From positions 62,001 through 126,000 of the forward strand of contig JACRPO010000010.1 in the NCBI GenBank assembly GCA_016223165.1: a DNA stretch of 64,000 nt, in the 5' to 3' direction. The DNA is from Burkholderiales bacterium. Its GTDB lineage: Bacteria; Pseudomonadota; Gammaproteobacteria; Burkholderiales; Burkholderiaceae_C. Both the position numbers and the translations under genes were made by a program. The notes beneath the pieces were generated by a model that was given only the letters and a program-made list of their open reading frames with translations, had not been told where the DNA came from and did not search any database. This document shows, one piece after another, positions 35,510-46,102 of this stretch (its first letter is position 1; each line of letters starts with the position of its first letter).

Positions 35510-36387
35510 TGCAGGCCACTCCCGCAGGCCAGCGGCAGCGGCTGCGCCAGCGTGCCGGCCGCCGCGGGCTTCATGTCGGCCGCGGGCGGCTGCGACGAGA
35601 TCCACAGCGTCACCGCCACGATGTCCGCATCGTCGAGGTGACGCGCGATCGTCTCCATGCAATCGGGTGAGGCGGCGTGGCGGTCGCCCTGGCGCCAGGC
35701 GCCGAGCTGGCCGAGCAGGTAGTCGCGCGGCAGCCCCACGAGGCCGGGCAGGGCGGGCAGCACCCCGGTCAGGCGCGCGCCGTGGCAGGCCGTGCAGGCG
35801 GGCACGCCGCGCTGCGGGTCGCCTCGCCGGGCCAGCGCCTCGCCGCGCGCCAGCACCGCGGCCGCGGCGGCGGCGCCGGGCGGCGTCTGCGCCGGCGTCT
35901 GCGGCGGTGGCGCGTACGGCAGATCGAGCGCCGCGAAGTACGCCGCGATGTCGCGCAGGTAGGCGTCGTTCATGTGCTCGACGAGGTCGGCCATCGCCGT
36001 GCCGTGACGGCGCCCTGCGCGGAAGTTGACGAGCTGGTTGAAGAGATAGCCGGCGGGCTTGCCGGCGATGCGCGGAAAGTACCCGGCGCTCGTCGCGCGG
36101 CCCTCCTTGCCATGGCAGGGCGTGCAGGCCAGCATGCGGCGCGCCATGTCGGCGTCGGGCGTCTGCGCGGGTATCTGCGCGGGCATTTGTGCGGACCTCT
36201 GCGCGGGCACTGGTGCGGACCTCTGCGCCGGCCCCTGCGCGACGGCGGGCGCGCCGTTGGCCGCCGCGACGGCGAAGGCGGCCAAGAGCCGCGCGAGCAC
36301 GCCTCGCGCGGACGAGCGGCGCGCGGCGCGGTGCGCCGGGCGTTCAGGCATCGGCTCGGTCATCGACGCCATCAACGATCCGATCAT
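35506..36387 (-). CDS. Diheme cytochrome c (c4-like)
   Basis: A 293-aa periplasmic protein. A cleavable signal ends near PAVAQ, then a low-complexity PAQRSAPVPAQRSAQMPAQ region (12-bp DNA repeats) precedes two heme motifs, CTPCHGKEG and CTACHGARL, each with a following Met region typical of cytochrome c4. Start ATG 36387 overlaps the stop of the enoyl-CoA hydratase gene (ATGA). The RNLRDIAAYFAAL-like segment (LRDIAAYFAALD) supports the c4 assignment. It probably exchanges electrons with the triheme cytochrome encoded next. Confidence 0.88.
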   Translation of the reverse strand: MIGSLMASMTEPMPERPAHRAARRSSARGVLARLLAAFAVAAANGAPAVAQGPAQRSAPVPAQRSAQMPAQIPAQTPDADMARRMLACTPCHGKEGRATSAGYFPRIAGKPAGYLFNQLVNFRAGRRHGTAMADLVEHMNDAYLRDIAAYFAALDLPYAPPPQTPAQTPPGAAAAAAVLARGEALARRGDPQRGVPACTACHGARLTGVLPALPGLVGLPRDYLLGQLGAWRQGDRHAASPDCMETIARHLDDADIVAVTLWISSQPPAADMKPAAAGTLAQPLPLACGSGLQ

Positions 36388-37187
36388 CGTGCCGTGGGCG
36401 CTGCACAAGCGTCCGCCGCGAACGAGCCGTGCCGCCCCGCGCCGGCGGCAAAGCGCGCTGCCCCGGCGATCGCCTCGGCCTGCACGACCGGGAAGCCGCC
36501 GGCGCCCTCGCGCTGCAACGCCTCGGCGAGCGGCAGGTCCCACTGCGCGAACGCCGATGCACGGTCGGCACGCAGGCACTGCTGCGGAAAGGCGGCGATC
36601 TGCGCCGCCAGCGCCTGCGCCTCGGTGAGCGCGCTTCCGTCGGCGACGACGCGGTTCGCGAGCCCCATCGCCAGCGCCTCCTCGGCGCCCACCGGCCGGC
36701 CGGTGAGGATGAGATCGAGCGCGCGCCCCATGCCGACGAGCCGCGGCAGGCGCACGGTGCCGCCGTCGATGAGCGGCACGCCCCAGCGGCGGCAGAAGAC
36801 GCCGAAGGTCGCGCTGCGCGCGGCGATGCGCAGGTCGCACATCAGCGCGAGCTCGAGACCGCCGGCCACGGCATAGCCTTCGACCGCGGCGAGCACGGGC
36901 TTCGTGAACTCGATGCGTGTCGGCCCCATCGGGCCGGGACCGCCGCCGTCGGGCTCGATGCGGTTGCGCCGCGCGGGGTCGGCGATCGCCGCGAGGTCGG
37001 CACCGGCGCAGAAGTGGCCGCCGCCGCCGGTGAGCACGGCGACGCGCAGCTCGGCATCGGCCTCGAAGGCTTCGAAGGCCTCGCGCAGCAACGCGGCTGT
37101 CGGGCCGTCGACGGCGTTGCGGCACCCGGGGCGGTGCAGCGTGATCGTGGCCACGGGGCCGCTGCGCGAAGAGGTGACGGCGGACAT
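36384..37187 (-). CDS. Enoyl-CoA hydratase/isomerase (crotonase) family protein
   Basis: A 267-aa crotonase. The oxyanion-hole sequences GGGGHFCAGADLAAI and VEGYAVAGGLELALMCDLRIA are present, and the catalytic region FGVFCRRWGVPLIDGG resembles the group called crotonase/enoyl-CoA hydratase-related with the Arg-Trp-Gly-Val motif. It hydrates or isomerises an enoyl-CoA. Upstream by 37 bases is the AtuA-related gene; downstream it is coupled to the cytochromes. Together they suggest oxidation of a branched or terpene-like acyl-CoA. Confidence 0.87.
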   Translation of the reverse strand: MSAVTSSRSGPVATITLHRPGCRNAVDGPTAALLREAFEAFEADAELRVAVLTGGGGHFCAGADLAAIADPARRNRIEPDGGGPGPMGPTRIEFTKPVLAAVEGYAVAGGLELALMCDLRIAARSATFGVFCRRWGVPLIDGGTVRLPRLVGMGRALDLILTGRPVGAEEALAMGLANRVVADGSALTEAQALAAQIAAFPQQCLRADRASAFAQWDLPLAEALQREGAGGFPVVQAEAIAGAARFAAGAGRHGSFAADACAAPTAR

Positions 37188-37224
37188 GGGCGGGGCTCCT
37201 GGGTCTCGGAGGGCGCGGGGGGCG

Positions 37225-37599
37225 TCAAGTCAGGTCGGGCGGCCCGGCGAGCAGGGGTACCAACGCGGCCGGCACTTCGATCGGCAGGTCGAGCAGCCAG
37301 TACGACAGGGCCTTGCCGTGGCTGTCGAGGTTGAGTGCGCTGTTGACGCCACCGTCGAGCACGCCGTCGAGCACGAAGTTCATGGCCTGCAGCTTGGGCA
37401 GCAGATGGCGCCGCACGGCGCTCGGCCGTCGCGCGGCGAAGCGTTCGGCCACGCGCGCTTCGGTGACCTGCTGCACGAGCAGGTCCCACAGCTGCGGGTG
37501 CCAGGCGATGACGCTGATGTTGGAGCGGTCGCCCTTGTCGCCGGTGCGGCCGTGCGCGGCGCGGTACAGAGGCACGGTGAGCGCGCGCTCGTGCCTCAT
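37225..37599 (-). CDS. Small AtuA-related protein
   Basis: A 124-aa protein matching the separate small C-terminal domain of AtuA-type proteins: YRAAHGRTGDKGDRSNISVI and LNFVLDGVLDGG (here AMNFVLDGVLDGGVNSAL). In many genomes this domain is fused to, or encoded next to, the large AtuA protein, as here (ATGA overlap at 37596-37599). The biochemical role is not established; it is thought to belong to acyclic terpene or branched-acid catabolism. Confidence 0.82.
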   Translation of the reverse strand: MRHERALTVPLYRAAHGRTGDKGDRSNISVIAWHPQLWDLLVQQVTEARVAERFAARRPSAVRRHLLPKLQAMNFVLDGVLDGGVNSALNLDSHGKALSYWLLDLPIEVPAALVPLLAGPPDLT

Positions 37600-39206
37600 C
37601 GCGCGGCCCCCACGAGGCGATGAACGGAAGGAGGCACGGAAGGAGGCACGCCAGGCTGCACGAAATGGTGCCGCGCCCGCACGCGCTCGCGCGGCACGGT
37701 GCCGCTCACGAGGCCCAGGCGCGGCCTGAGCGTCGTGCGCACGCCGCCGCCGCCGGCCGGGCCGCAGGTGTAGAGCGCGGTCACCTCGCGCACCAGGCGC
37801 TCGGCGACGGCCCGATCGGCGTGGCTCATCGCCACGCGCAGGCGCACGTCGGTGGCGTCGCCGCTTGGCCGCGCGGCGAGCCAGCGGCCGCCGTCGTCGG
37901 CGAAGACGCTCGCCACGCCGATGAGGTCGACACGCAACGGCGTGCCGCCCTCCTCGCCCTTCTCGTTGTTCTCGTTCTTCTCGTTCTTCTCGTTCTTCTC
38001 GCTCTGCCTGCCGATGTGCGCCCCGAGCCGCTCGCGCAGCACCTCGGCGGCAAGGCGGGCGCGCGCTTCGGCCCGCGGGCCGGCGTAGGAGATCTCGCCC
38101 TCGGCGAACCAGCCGTTCTCGTGGCAGACGTTGACCTTCAGCCGCGCCGGCCGCGCGTGCCCGCGCACGCCGGCGAGCTGCACGCGGTCCGGGCCGAGCT
38201 CGCTCACCGTGGCCTCGGTGATGTCGGCGACGACGTCGGGCGTGACGTAGGCCGCCGGGTCGTGCACCTCGTAGAGCAGCTGCTCCTTGACGCTGTGCGC
38301 GTCGATGCGGCCGCCGGTGCCGGGCGGCTTGCCGACGATGCAGCGGCCGTCGGCGTGGATCTCGGCGATGGGGAAGCCGACATGGGCGAGGTCGGGCACG
38401 TCCTTGTAGCCGGGGTCGGCGTAGTAGCCGCCGCTCACCTGTGCGCCGCACTCGAGCAGGTGGCCGGCCATGGTGGCGCCGGCGAGGCGGTCCCAGTCGT
38501 CCATGGCCCAGCCGAAATGCGCGAGCGCCGGCCCCAGCGCCAGCGCGGGGTCGGCCACGCGGCCGCAGACGACGATCTCGGCGCCCTCGCGCAGCGCCGC
38601 CGCGATGGCCTCGGCGCCGAGGTAGGCGTTGGCGCTGACGATGGCGCGGCCGGCCCGCGCGGCGAGGTCGGACAGGCTGGCGTCGTGCCGCCCTTCGGCA
38701 ACGCGCAGCCCTTCGGCATCCCGCAGCCATTCGACATCGCGCAGCCGTTCGGCACTGCGCAGCCACTCGACATCACGCAGCAGCTCGCCATCGCGCCGCA
38801 GCTCGCCATCGCGCCGCAGCCCGTCGTCCCCGAGCAGGTCGTCGCCGCTCACCACCGCCACGCGCGGCGCCCGTAGCCGCAGCTCGGCCGCAAGCGCAAG
38901 GATGCGCCGTGCCGCGCCCGGCGGGTTGGCGGCGCCGAAATTGCTGACGATGCGCACGCCGTGCTCGACGCAGCGTGCCAGCACCGGGCGCAGCAGCTCG
39001 TCGAGCAGCGGCTCGTAGCCGGCTTCGGGGTCGGCGCGGCGCGCCAGCTGCGCCAGCGCCAGCGTGCGCTCGGCGAGCGTCTCGAAGATCAGCACGGCCG
39101 GCCCGCCGGCGGCGATGAGCGCCTCCACCACCGGCGCCGCGGCGTCGGTGCGGTCGCCGGAGAAGCCGGCGGCGCAGCCGATGCGCAGTGCGGCGGGCTC
39201 GGGCAT
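37596..39206 (-). CDS. AtuA-like acyclic terpene utilisation protein (DUF1446)
   Basis: A 536-aa protein. The start is ATG 39206 with GAGG upstream. Family signatures are the N-terminal RIGCAAGFSGDR, IVSNFGAANPPGAAR, GAEIVVCGRVADPAL and GYKDVPDLAHVGFPI, and the C-terminal AAGGGGVRTT-like stretch (PAGGGGVRTTL). Two low-complexity insertions are not typical: seven 18-bp repeat units give residues 128-173 (L-R-x-D/A-x-E-x), and a Glu/Lys/Asn repeat comes from a 9-bp tandem. AtuA proteins are needed for growth on citronellol-type terpenes, but the catalysed step is not firmly known. Confidence 0.85.
   Translation of the reverse strand: MPEPAALRIGCAAGFSGDRTDAAAPVVEALIAAGGPAVLIFETLAERTLALAQLARRADPEAGYEPLLDELLRPVLARCVEHGVRIVSNFGAANPPGAARRILALAAELRLRAPRVAVVSGDDLLGDDGLRRDGELRRDGELLRDVEWLRSAERLRDVEWLRDAEGLRVAEGRHDASLSDLAARAGRAIVSANAYLGAEAIAAALREGAEIVVCGRVADPALALGPALAHFGWAMDDWDRLAGATMAGHLLECGAQVSGGYYADPGYKDVPDLAHVGFPIAEIHADGRCIVGKPPGTGGRIDAHSVKEQLLYEVHDPAAYVTPDVVADITEATVSELGPDRVQLAGVRGHARPARLKVNVCHENGWFAEGEISYAGPRAEARARLAAEVLRERLGAHIGRQSEKNEKNEKNENNEKGEEGGTPLRVDLIGVASVFADDGGRWLAARPSGDATDVRLRVAMSHADRAVAERLVREVTALYTCGPAGGGGVRTTLRPRLGLVSGTVPRERVRARHHFVQPGVPPSVPPSVHRLVGAAR
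37960..38004. repeat. 9-bp tandem repeat in the AtuA-like gene
   Basis: Five units of TTCTCGTTC (one G variant) that encode the EKNEKNEKNENNE segment in frame. Confidence 0.85.
38701..38820. repeat. 18-bp tandem repeat in the AtuA-like gene
   Basis: About seven imperfect 18-bp units encoding a six-residue L-R-x-D/A-x-E-x-like repeat (residues 128-173), in frame inside the AtuA-like protein. It sits in a surface-loop-like position after the VVSGDDLLG strand and is likely a local expansion. Confidence 0.75.
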
Positions 39207-39289
39207 GTGCCCTCGTTCGTGGTCGCGTCCTGGCTCGCGGTCCAGGTCGCGGTCCAGGTCGTTGGCAGCGGCGGCAGGCATCGCGATGA

Positions 39290-40969
39290 ATGTACGCTCG
39301 AACGCCCGGCCACTCCGCATCGCCTCCCGTGACCCTGACCTTGAACCCGAGTCTGCCCGACCCGTGCCGGCGCCGTGCGCTGCGCCACCTGTTCGCCGCC
39401 GGCGCCGTGCCCGTGCTCGCCTCTTGCGGCGCGCCCGCCCTCGTGTCGCACGCGCGCGCGGCCGATGCGCCGCGCTTCGCGCTCGGCGTCGCCTCGGGCT
39501 CGCCGACGGCCGATTCGGTGGTGCTGTGGACGCGCCTGGCCGGCGAGCTCGGCACGGCCGAGGTGCCGGTGGCCTGGGAGCTGGCCGAAGACGAGCGCTT
39601 CACGCGCATCGTCGCGCGCGGCAGCGAGCCGGCACGCGCGGATGATGCGCACAGCGTGCACGTGCCCGTGCGCGGGCTGCAGCCGGCGCGGGTGTACTGG
39701 TACCGCTTCAGCGCGCTCGGGCAGCAAAGCGCCGTCGGCCGCACGCGCACCGCGCCCGCCCTCGACGCAGCGGTGGAGCGCTTCGACTTCGCCGTCGCCA
39801 GCTGCCAGCGCTGGGACCACGGCCACTGGGCGGCCTGGCGCGACGCGGCCGCACATCCTTCGGGGCGCCCGCTCGACCTCGTGTTCTTCGTCGGCGACTA
39901 CATCTACGAGTACGGCTCGCCGCCGGGCGTGTTGCGCGCGCACGAGGGCGGCGCGGTGAGCACGCTCGAGGGCTACCGTGCCCGCTATGCGCAGTACAAG
40001 AGCGACCCGCTGCTGCAGGCCGCGCATGCCGCCTGCCCGTGGATCGTCATCTGGGACGATCACGAGGTCGAGAACGACTATGCGGGCCTGCAGGGCGCGC
40101 AGCTGCAGGTCGGCTTCGCGGCGCGGCGCGCGGCCGCCTACCGCGCCTGGTGGGAGCACATGCCTGTGCCGCCGGCGCTGCGGCCCGCGGCCGATGGCGC
40201 GGCCGTCATCCACGGCCGGCTCGACTGGGGGCGCCTGGCGCGGCTGCAGTGGATCGATACGCGCCAGTTCCGCGACCCGCAGCTGTGCCCGCGGCCGGGC
40301 CGCGCCGGCAGCAACACCGTGCGCCTGCGCGACTGCCCGGCGCTCGTCGACGAGCCGGCGCGCTCGCTGCTCGGCGCCGCCCAGGAGCGCTGGCTGGCCG
40401 AGGGCTGGAGCCTCGCGCAGCCGTGGAATCTGCTCGCGCAGCAGACGCTGATGGCGCGCTTCACGCGCGAGGCGGTGCATGCCTCACCGGGCCCGCGCGA
40501 CGCGGCAGCGACGGCGGGCCGCGAACTGCAGGGCAGGTACTGGACCGACGGCTGGGACGGCTACCCCGGCGCGCGCAAGCGCCTCCTCTCGGTGCTGGCC
40601 GAGCGCAAGGTGCCGGGCGCCGTGGTCTTCGGCGGCGACGTGCACGCCAACTACGTGGCTGACCTGCGCGTCGACCCCGACGACAGCGACGCGCTGCGCA
40701 GCCCGCTCGTCGCCACCGAGTTCTGCGGCACCTCGATCAGCAGCCGCGGCAGCGCGCAGAGCGCCGTCGACGCGGCGCTGCGCTTCAACCCGCACATCCG
40801 CTACGGCCGCAGCGAGGAGCGCGGCTACGGCCGCTTCGTGCTCACCCCTGCGCGATTGGAGGCCGACCTGCGCGTCGTGGCCGACCCGAAGGACGCGGGC
40901 AGTGCGGTCGGCAGCGCGGCACGCTTCGTCGTCGAGGCCGGCCGGCCCGGCGCCTGGCCGGCGTCATAG
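39290..40969 (+). CDS. phoD: PhoD-like alkaline phosphatase/phosphodiesterase, probable Tat substrate
   Basis: About 555 aa. The region CRRRALRHLFAAGAVPVLAS is a twin-arginine-like signal. The N-terminal Fn3-like domain has GVASGSPTADSVVLWTRL, the family's hallmark. The catalytic domain has FVGDYIYEY, WDDHEVENDY and GGDVHANYVADL, the Fe/Ca ligands of PhoD. Length suits the family. It would release phosphate from esters in the periplasm. The start is ambiguous: ATG 39290 gives a longer leader and GTG 39329 would also work. It is divergent from the AtuA operon, 83 bases away. No Pho box was recognised. Confidence 0.9.
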   Translation: MYARTPGHSASPPVTLTLNPSLPDPCRRRALRHLFAAGAVPVLASCGAPALVSHARAADAPRFALGVASGSPTADSVVLWTRLAGELGTAEVPVAWELAEDERFTRIVARGSEPARADDAHSVHVPVRGLQPARVYWYRFSALGQQSAVGRTRTAPALDAAVERFDFAVASCQRWDHGHWAAWRDAAAHPSGRPLDLVFFVGDYIYEYGSPPGVLRAHEGGAVSTLEGYRARYAQYKSDPLLQAAHAACPWIVIWDDHEVENDYAGLQGAQLQVGFAARRAAAYRAWWEHMPVPPALRPAADGAAVIHGRLDWGRLARLQWIDTRQFRDPQLCPRPGRAGSNTVRLRDCPALVDEPARSLLGAAQERWLAEGWSLAQPWNLLAQQTLMARFTREAVHASPGPRDAAATAGRELQGRYWTDGWDGYPGARKRLLSVLAERKVPGAVVFGGDVHANYVADLRVDPDDSDALRSPLVATEFCGTSISSRGSAQSAVDAALRFNPHIRYGRSEERGYGRFVLTPARLEADLRVVADPKDAGSAVGSAARFVVEAGRPGAWPAS

Positions 40970-41072
40970 CCTCCGGTCGGGCGCGGTACGACAACTCGGG
41001 CGACGAGCCGAACCTCGAACGGGGAGAGAGGCCTCGTGACCGTCGTCTCGTGACCGTCCCGCCGCAATGCGG

Positions 41073-42770
<1,698 letters not shown>

Positions 42771-42898
42771 CGCGGAAGTATCGGGCAGAGCGCAAGCCAC
42801 CTGGCCGGGTGCGGCGGCGGCGCTACAGTGGGCCGCCAGCCCACCAGGCCAGCCCACCGGGCCAACCGACCAGGCCAACCGACCAGGAGAAGCGCGCC

Positions 42899-43753
42899 AT
42901 GACCACGCCCGCCCCCACGACCATCGCCGCGCGCCGGCGCGAGTTCCATCGCCTGCACGAGAGTGGCTGCTTCCTCATCCCGAACCCGTGGGACGTGGGC
43001 AGCGCACGCTGGCTGCAGGGTCTCGGCTTCAAGGCGCTGGCCACGACGAGCTCGGGCTTCGCGTGGTCGCACGCGCGCCCCGACAACGCCATCACGCGCG
43101 ACATGGCGTTGGCCCATCTTGCCGCGATGGTGGCGGCGACCGAAGTGCCGATCAATGCCGACTTCGAGAGTGGGTTCGCCGACAGCGCCGCCGGCGTGCA
43201 GGAGAGCGTGCGGCTGGCGCTCGGCACCGGCGTGGCCGGGCTGTCGATCGAGGATTCGACGGGCGATGCGCAGCGGCCGCTCTTCCCGGTCGACGAAGCC
43301 GTCGACCGCATCCGTGCCGCGCGCCGCGCCGTCGACCAGGCCGGCGGCGACGCGCTGCTCGTCGGCCGCGCCGAGTGCTTTCTCGTCGGCCGCCCGGACC
43401 TCGACGAGACCATCGCGCGCCTGAAGGCCTATGCGAATGCCGGTGCCGACTGCCTCTATGCGCCGGGCATCCGCACGCGCGAGCAGATCACGGCGGTGGT
43501 CGCGGCCGTCGCGCCGAAGCCGGTGAACCTGCTCGTCGGCGGGGCGAGCGAGTGGACGATGGCATCGATCGCCGCGCTCGGCGTGCGCCGCGTCAGCGTG
43601 GGTGGGGCGCTGGCGCGCGCGGCCTGGGGCGGCTTCATGCGCGCGGCGAACCTGCTGGCCAAGGAAGGCCGGTTCGACGGCTTTGCCGATGCGGCGTCGG
43701 GCAAGGACCTGAACAGCTTCTTCGCCGCGCCGGCGGGCACCGGCGGCGCTTGA
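42899..43753 (+). CDS. Isocitrate lyase/PEP mutase family protein
   Basis: A 284-aa TIM-barrel enzyme. IPNPWDVGSARWLQ and NADFESGFAD place it in the PEP-mutase/2-methylisocitrate-lyase superfamily, with Asp/Glu metal ligands in IEDSTGD. The active-site loop Cys of true isocitrate lyases (KKCGH) is absent, so an oxaloacetate decarboxylase-like or related C-C lyase role is more likely. The leader carries a short GGCCAACCGACCA duplication. It is divergent from the ABC1 kinase gene, 128 bases away. Confidence 0.84.
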   Translation: MTTPAPTTIAARRREFHRLHESGCFLIPNPWDVGSARWLQGLGFKALATTSSGFAWSHARPDNAITRDMALAHLAAMVAATEVPINADFESGFADSAAGVQESVRLALGTGVAGLSIEDSTGDAQRPLFPVDEAVDRIRAARRAVDQAGGDALLVGRAECFLVGRPDLDETIARLKAYANAGADCLYAPGIRTREQITAVVAAVAPKPVNLLVGGASEWTMASIAALGVRRVSVGGALARAAWGGFMRAANLLAKEGRFDGFADAASGKDLNSFFAAPAGTGGA

Positions 43754-43939
43754 GCGTGCGGCGCGGACCTCTGCGCGGACCACTGCGCGGCCCGAGGCGC
43801 CGCCCGTCGCGCGGCCCCTCTCGCGTTGCGCGGAAGGGACGGCCGCGCGCACGGCGGCGCGTGCGCGGGCCGGCTTCAGTGCGCCTTCAGCGCGGCCACG
43901 GATCATGACCGCGTGCGCACGCCCCCCGGTCCCGACGCC

Positions 43940-44614
43940 ATGCGCCTGATCACGCTGGAGGACGATCCGCAGCTCGGCGAGGCCATCGCCGCCGGGCTGC
44001 GCCAGCTCGGGCACGCCGTCGACTGGTTCCGCGAGGGCGCGATGGCCGATGCGGCGATCGGCCGCGCCCCCTACGACGCGCTCGTGCTCGACCTCGGCCT
44101 GCCCGGCACCGACGGCATGGTCTGGCTGCGCCGCTGGCGCGAGCGCGGGCTGACGCTGCCGGTGTTGATCCTGACCGCACGCGATGTCGTCGACCATCGC
44201 ATCGCCGGGCTCGACGCCGGCGCCGACGACTACCTGATCAAGCCGATCTCCATCGACGAGCTGGCGGCGCGGCTGCGCGCCATGCTGCGCCGCGCCACCG
44301 GGCGCGTGCAGCCCGAATGGACGCACGGCGCGCTGCGCTACGACCCGGCCACCAAGCAGGTGCACTGGCACGAGCGCCCGGTGGAGCTGACGGCGCGCGA
44401 GCTCGCGCTGCTCGAAGCCCTGCTCAAGCATCCGCAGCGCGTGCTGTCGAAGACGCAGCTGCAGGAGCAGCTGTACGACTGGAGCGGCAGCGAGCCGGAG
44501 AGCAATGCGCTCGAGGTGCATGTGCACCACCTGCGGCGCAAGATCCACCCGGCCATCGTGCGCACCGTGCGCGGCGTGGGCTACGCGCTCGGCGCACCGG
44601 AGCCCGGCGCATGA
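43940..44614 (+). CDS. OmpR family response regulator (QseB/TctD-like)
   Basis: A 224-aa two-domain regulator. Receiver: ITLEDDPQLG acidic pocket, phosphoacceptor Asp51 in LVLDLGLPGTDG, switch Thr in ILTARD and Lys in YLIKPIS. The winged helix begins near residue 125 and ends in the VRTVRGVGYAL signature. Start ATG 43940. The kinase gene follows 153 bases later on the same strand, the gap filled by a 12-bp tandem repeat. The likely target is envelope or carboxylate response, as for QseBC and TctDE, but no target gene is evident. Confidence 0.9.
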   Translation: MRLITLEDDPQLGEAIAAGLRQLGHAVDWFREGAMADAAIGRAPYDALVLDLGLPGTDGMVWLRRWRERGLTLPVLILTARDVVDHRIAGLDAGADDYLIKPISIDELAARLRAMLRRATGRVQPEWTHGALRYDPATKQVHWHERPVELTARELALLEALLKHPQRVLSKTQLQEQLYDWSGSEPESNALEVHVHHLRRKIHPAIVRTVRGVGYALGAPEPGA

Positions 44615-44670
44615 CGGGGCGGCCGTGAGCGGCGGCGCCGTCGGCTTCGCCGTTCGTTCGGCCGTCCGTT

Positions 44671-44718
44671 TCGGCGTCCGTATCGGCGTCCATTTCGGCG
44701 TCCATGTCGGCGTCCATG
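44671..44718. repeat. 12-bp tandem repeat between regulator and kinase genes
   Basis: Four units of TCGGCGTCC(A/G)T(G/T/A), non-coding here, in the spacer of the QseBC-like operon. It adds distance between the two genes. Confidence 0.85.
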
Positions 44719-44767
44719 TCGCCGCCCGCGGGCGAACACCGGCGCGCCCCGCCGCCAGGCCACGCCC

Positions 44768-46093
44768 GTGAGCCTGCAGCGCCGCCTGCTGCTGTACCTG
44801 CTGCTCTGCGCGCCGCTGGTCTGGGGGCTGGCGCTGCTCGCCTCGGCCGACCGCGCCCGCAGCGAGGTCAACGAGCTCTTCGACACCGAGATCATCCGGC
44901 TGGCGCGGCAGGTGCAGTCCACGCTCGTCGGCCTGCACGCGCCGGGGCAGGCGCTGCCCGATCCCGTGCCCGCGGGCGAAGCCGACCTGCGCGACCTCGC
45001 GATCGCGGTCTGGAATGCCGAGGGCCGCCTCCTGCTCGTCGACCGCGAAGGCGTGCAGCTGCCGTGCCGACCCGACATCTCGGGCTTCGTCGACCTCGCG
45101 CTCGCCGGCGACGCCTGGCGCGTCTACTACCTGCAGGCGCCGCGTGGCGAGTGGCTGGTCGCCGCCGGGCAGCGCATGCACGAGCGCGACGAGCTCGTGC
45201 GCAAGCTCGTCGGCAGCCAGCTGCTGCCGTGGTTGCTCGTGCTGCCGGTGCTGCTGGCGGTGATGACCTGGGCGGTGCGCAGGGCGCTCGCGCCGCTGCT
45301 TCACCTCGCCGGTGACCTGCAGCGCCGCAGTGCCGACGACCTGCAGCCGATGGCCGCGCCTGCCGCGCCGGCCGAGCTGAAGCCGCTGCTGGCGGCGATG
45401 AACGGCCTGTTCACGCGCATCGAGACGACGCTCGAACGCGAGCGCCGCTTCACCGCCGACGCCGCGCACGAGCTGCGCACGCCGCTGGCGGTGCTGCGGG
45501 CGCAGTGGGACGTCGTGCGCCGCGCGGCCGATGCCGACGAGCGGGCGCAGGCCGCGGCCCGCCTGGGCGCCGGGCTCGACCGCATGGACCGCATGGTCGA
45601 GCAGTTGCTGGCCCTGTCGCGGCTGGAGGCGACCGGAGCGCTCGACGCCCCCGCCGAGGTGCAATGGGCGCCGCTCGTGGAGCAGGTGATGAGCGACGTG
45701 CTGCCGCTGGCCGAGCGCCGCCGCATCGAGCTCGGCTGCGACTGGCCGCCCGAGGGCGAGGCGCCGTTCCCGCTGCGCGGCAGTGCGGACCTGTTGGCGC
45801 TGCTGCTGCGCAACCTGCTCGACAACGCCGTGCGCTACGCGCCCGCGGGCGGCACGGCGACGCTGCGCTTCACGCGCCACGGCCTGGCGGTGGAGAACAA
45901 CGGCCCGGCACTGCCGGCGCAGACGATCGCCCACCTCGGCGAACGCTTCCACCGGCCGGCCGGGCAGGCCGAAGCGGGCAGCGGCCTCGGCGTCTCGATC
46001 GCGCAGCGCATCGCCGCGCTGCATGGCCTGGCGCTGCGCTATGGGCCCTTGGCGGACGGCCGGGGGGTGCGCGCGGAGCTCAGCCGCGAGTAG
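44768..46093 (+). CDS. Sensor histidine kinase (QseC/TctE-like)
   Basis: A 441-aa membrane kinase, GTG start at 44768. Two transmembrane helices (residues 8-26 and 152-169) flank a periplasmic sensor of about 125 residues of the TctE N-terminal type. The dimerisation domain has FTADAAHELRTPL with His234 as the phosphorylation site, followed by the N box LLDNAVRYAP and the G box GSGLGVSIAQ. It should phosphorylate the regulator encoded upstream. The signal it senses is unknown. It ends ten bases before the convergent hybrid kinase gene. Confidence 0.9.
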   Translation: MSLQRRLLLYLLLCAPLVWGLALLASADRARSEVNELFDTEIIRLARQVQSTLVGLHAPGQALPDPVPAGEADLRDLAIAVWNAEGRLLLVDREGVQLPCRPDISGFVDLALAGDAWRVYYLQAPRGEWLVAAGQRMHERDELVRKLVGSQLLPWLLVLPVLLAVMTWAVRRALAPLLHLAGDLQRRSADDLQPMAAPAAPAELKPLLAAMNGLFTRIETTLERERRFTADAAHELRTPLAVLRAQWDVVRRAADADERAQAAARLGAGLDRMDRMVEQLLALSRLEATGALDAPAEVQWAPLVEQVMSDVLPLAERRRIELGCDWPPEGEAPFPLRGSADLLALLLRNLLDNAVRYAPAGGTATLRFTRHGLAVENNGPALPAQTIAHLGERFHRPAGQAEAGSGLGVSIAQRIAALHGLALRYGPLADGRGVRAELSRE

Positions 46094-46102
46094 GAACCTG
46101 GA

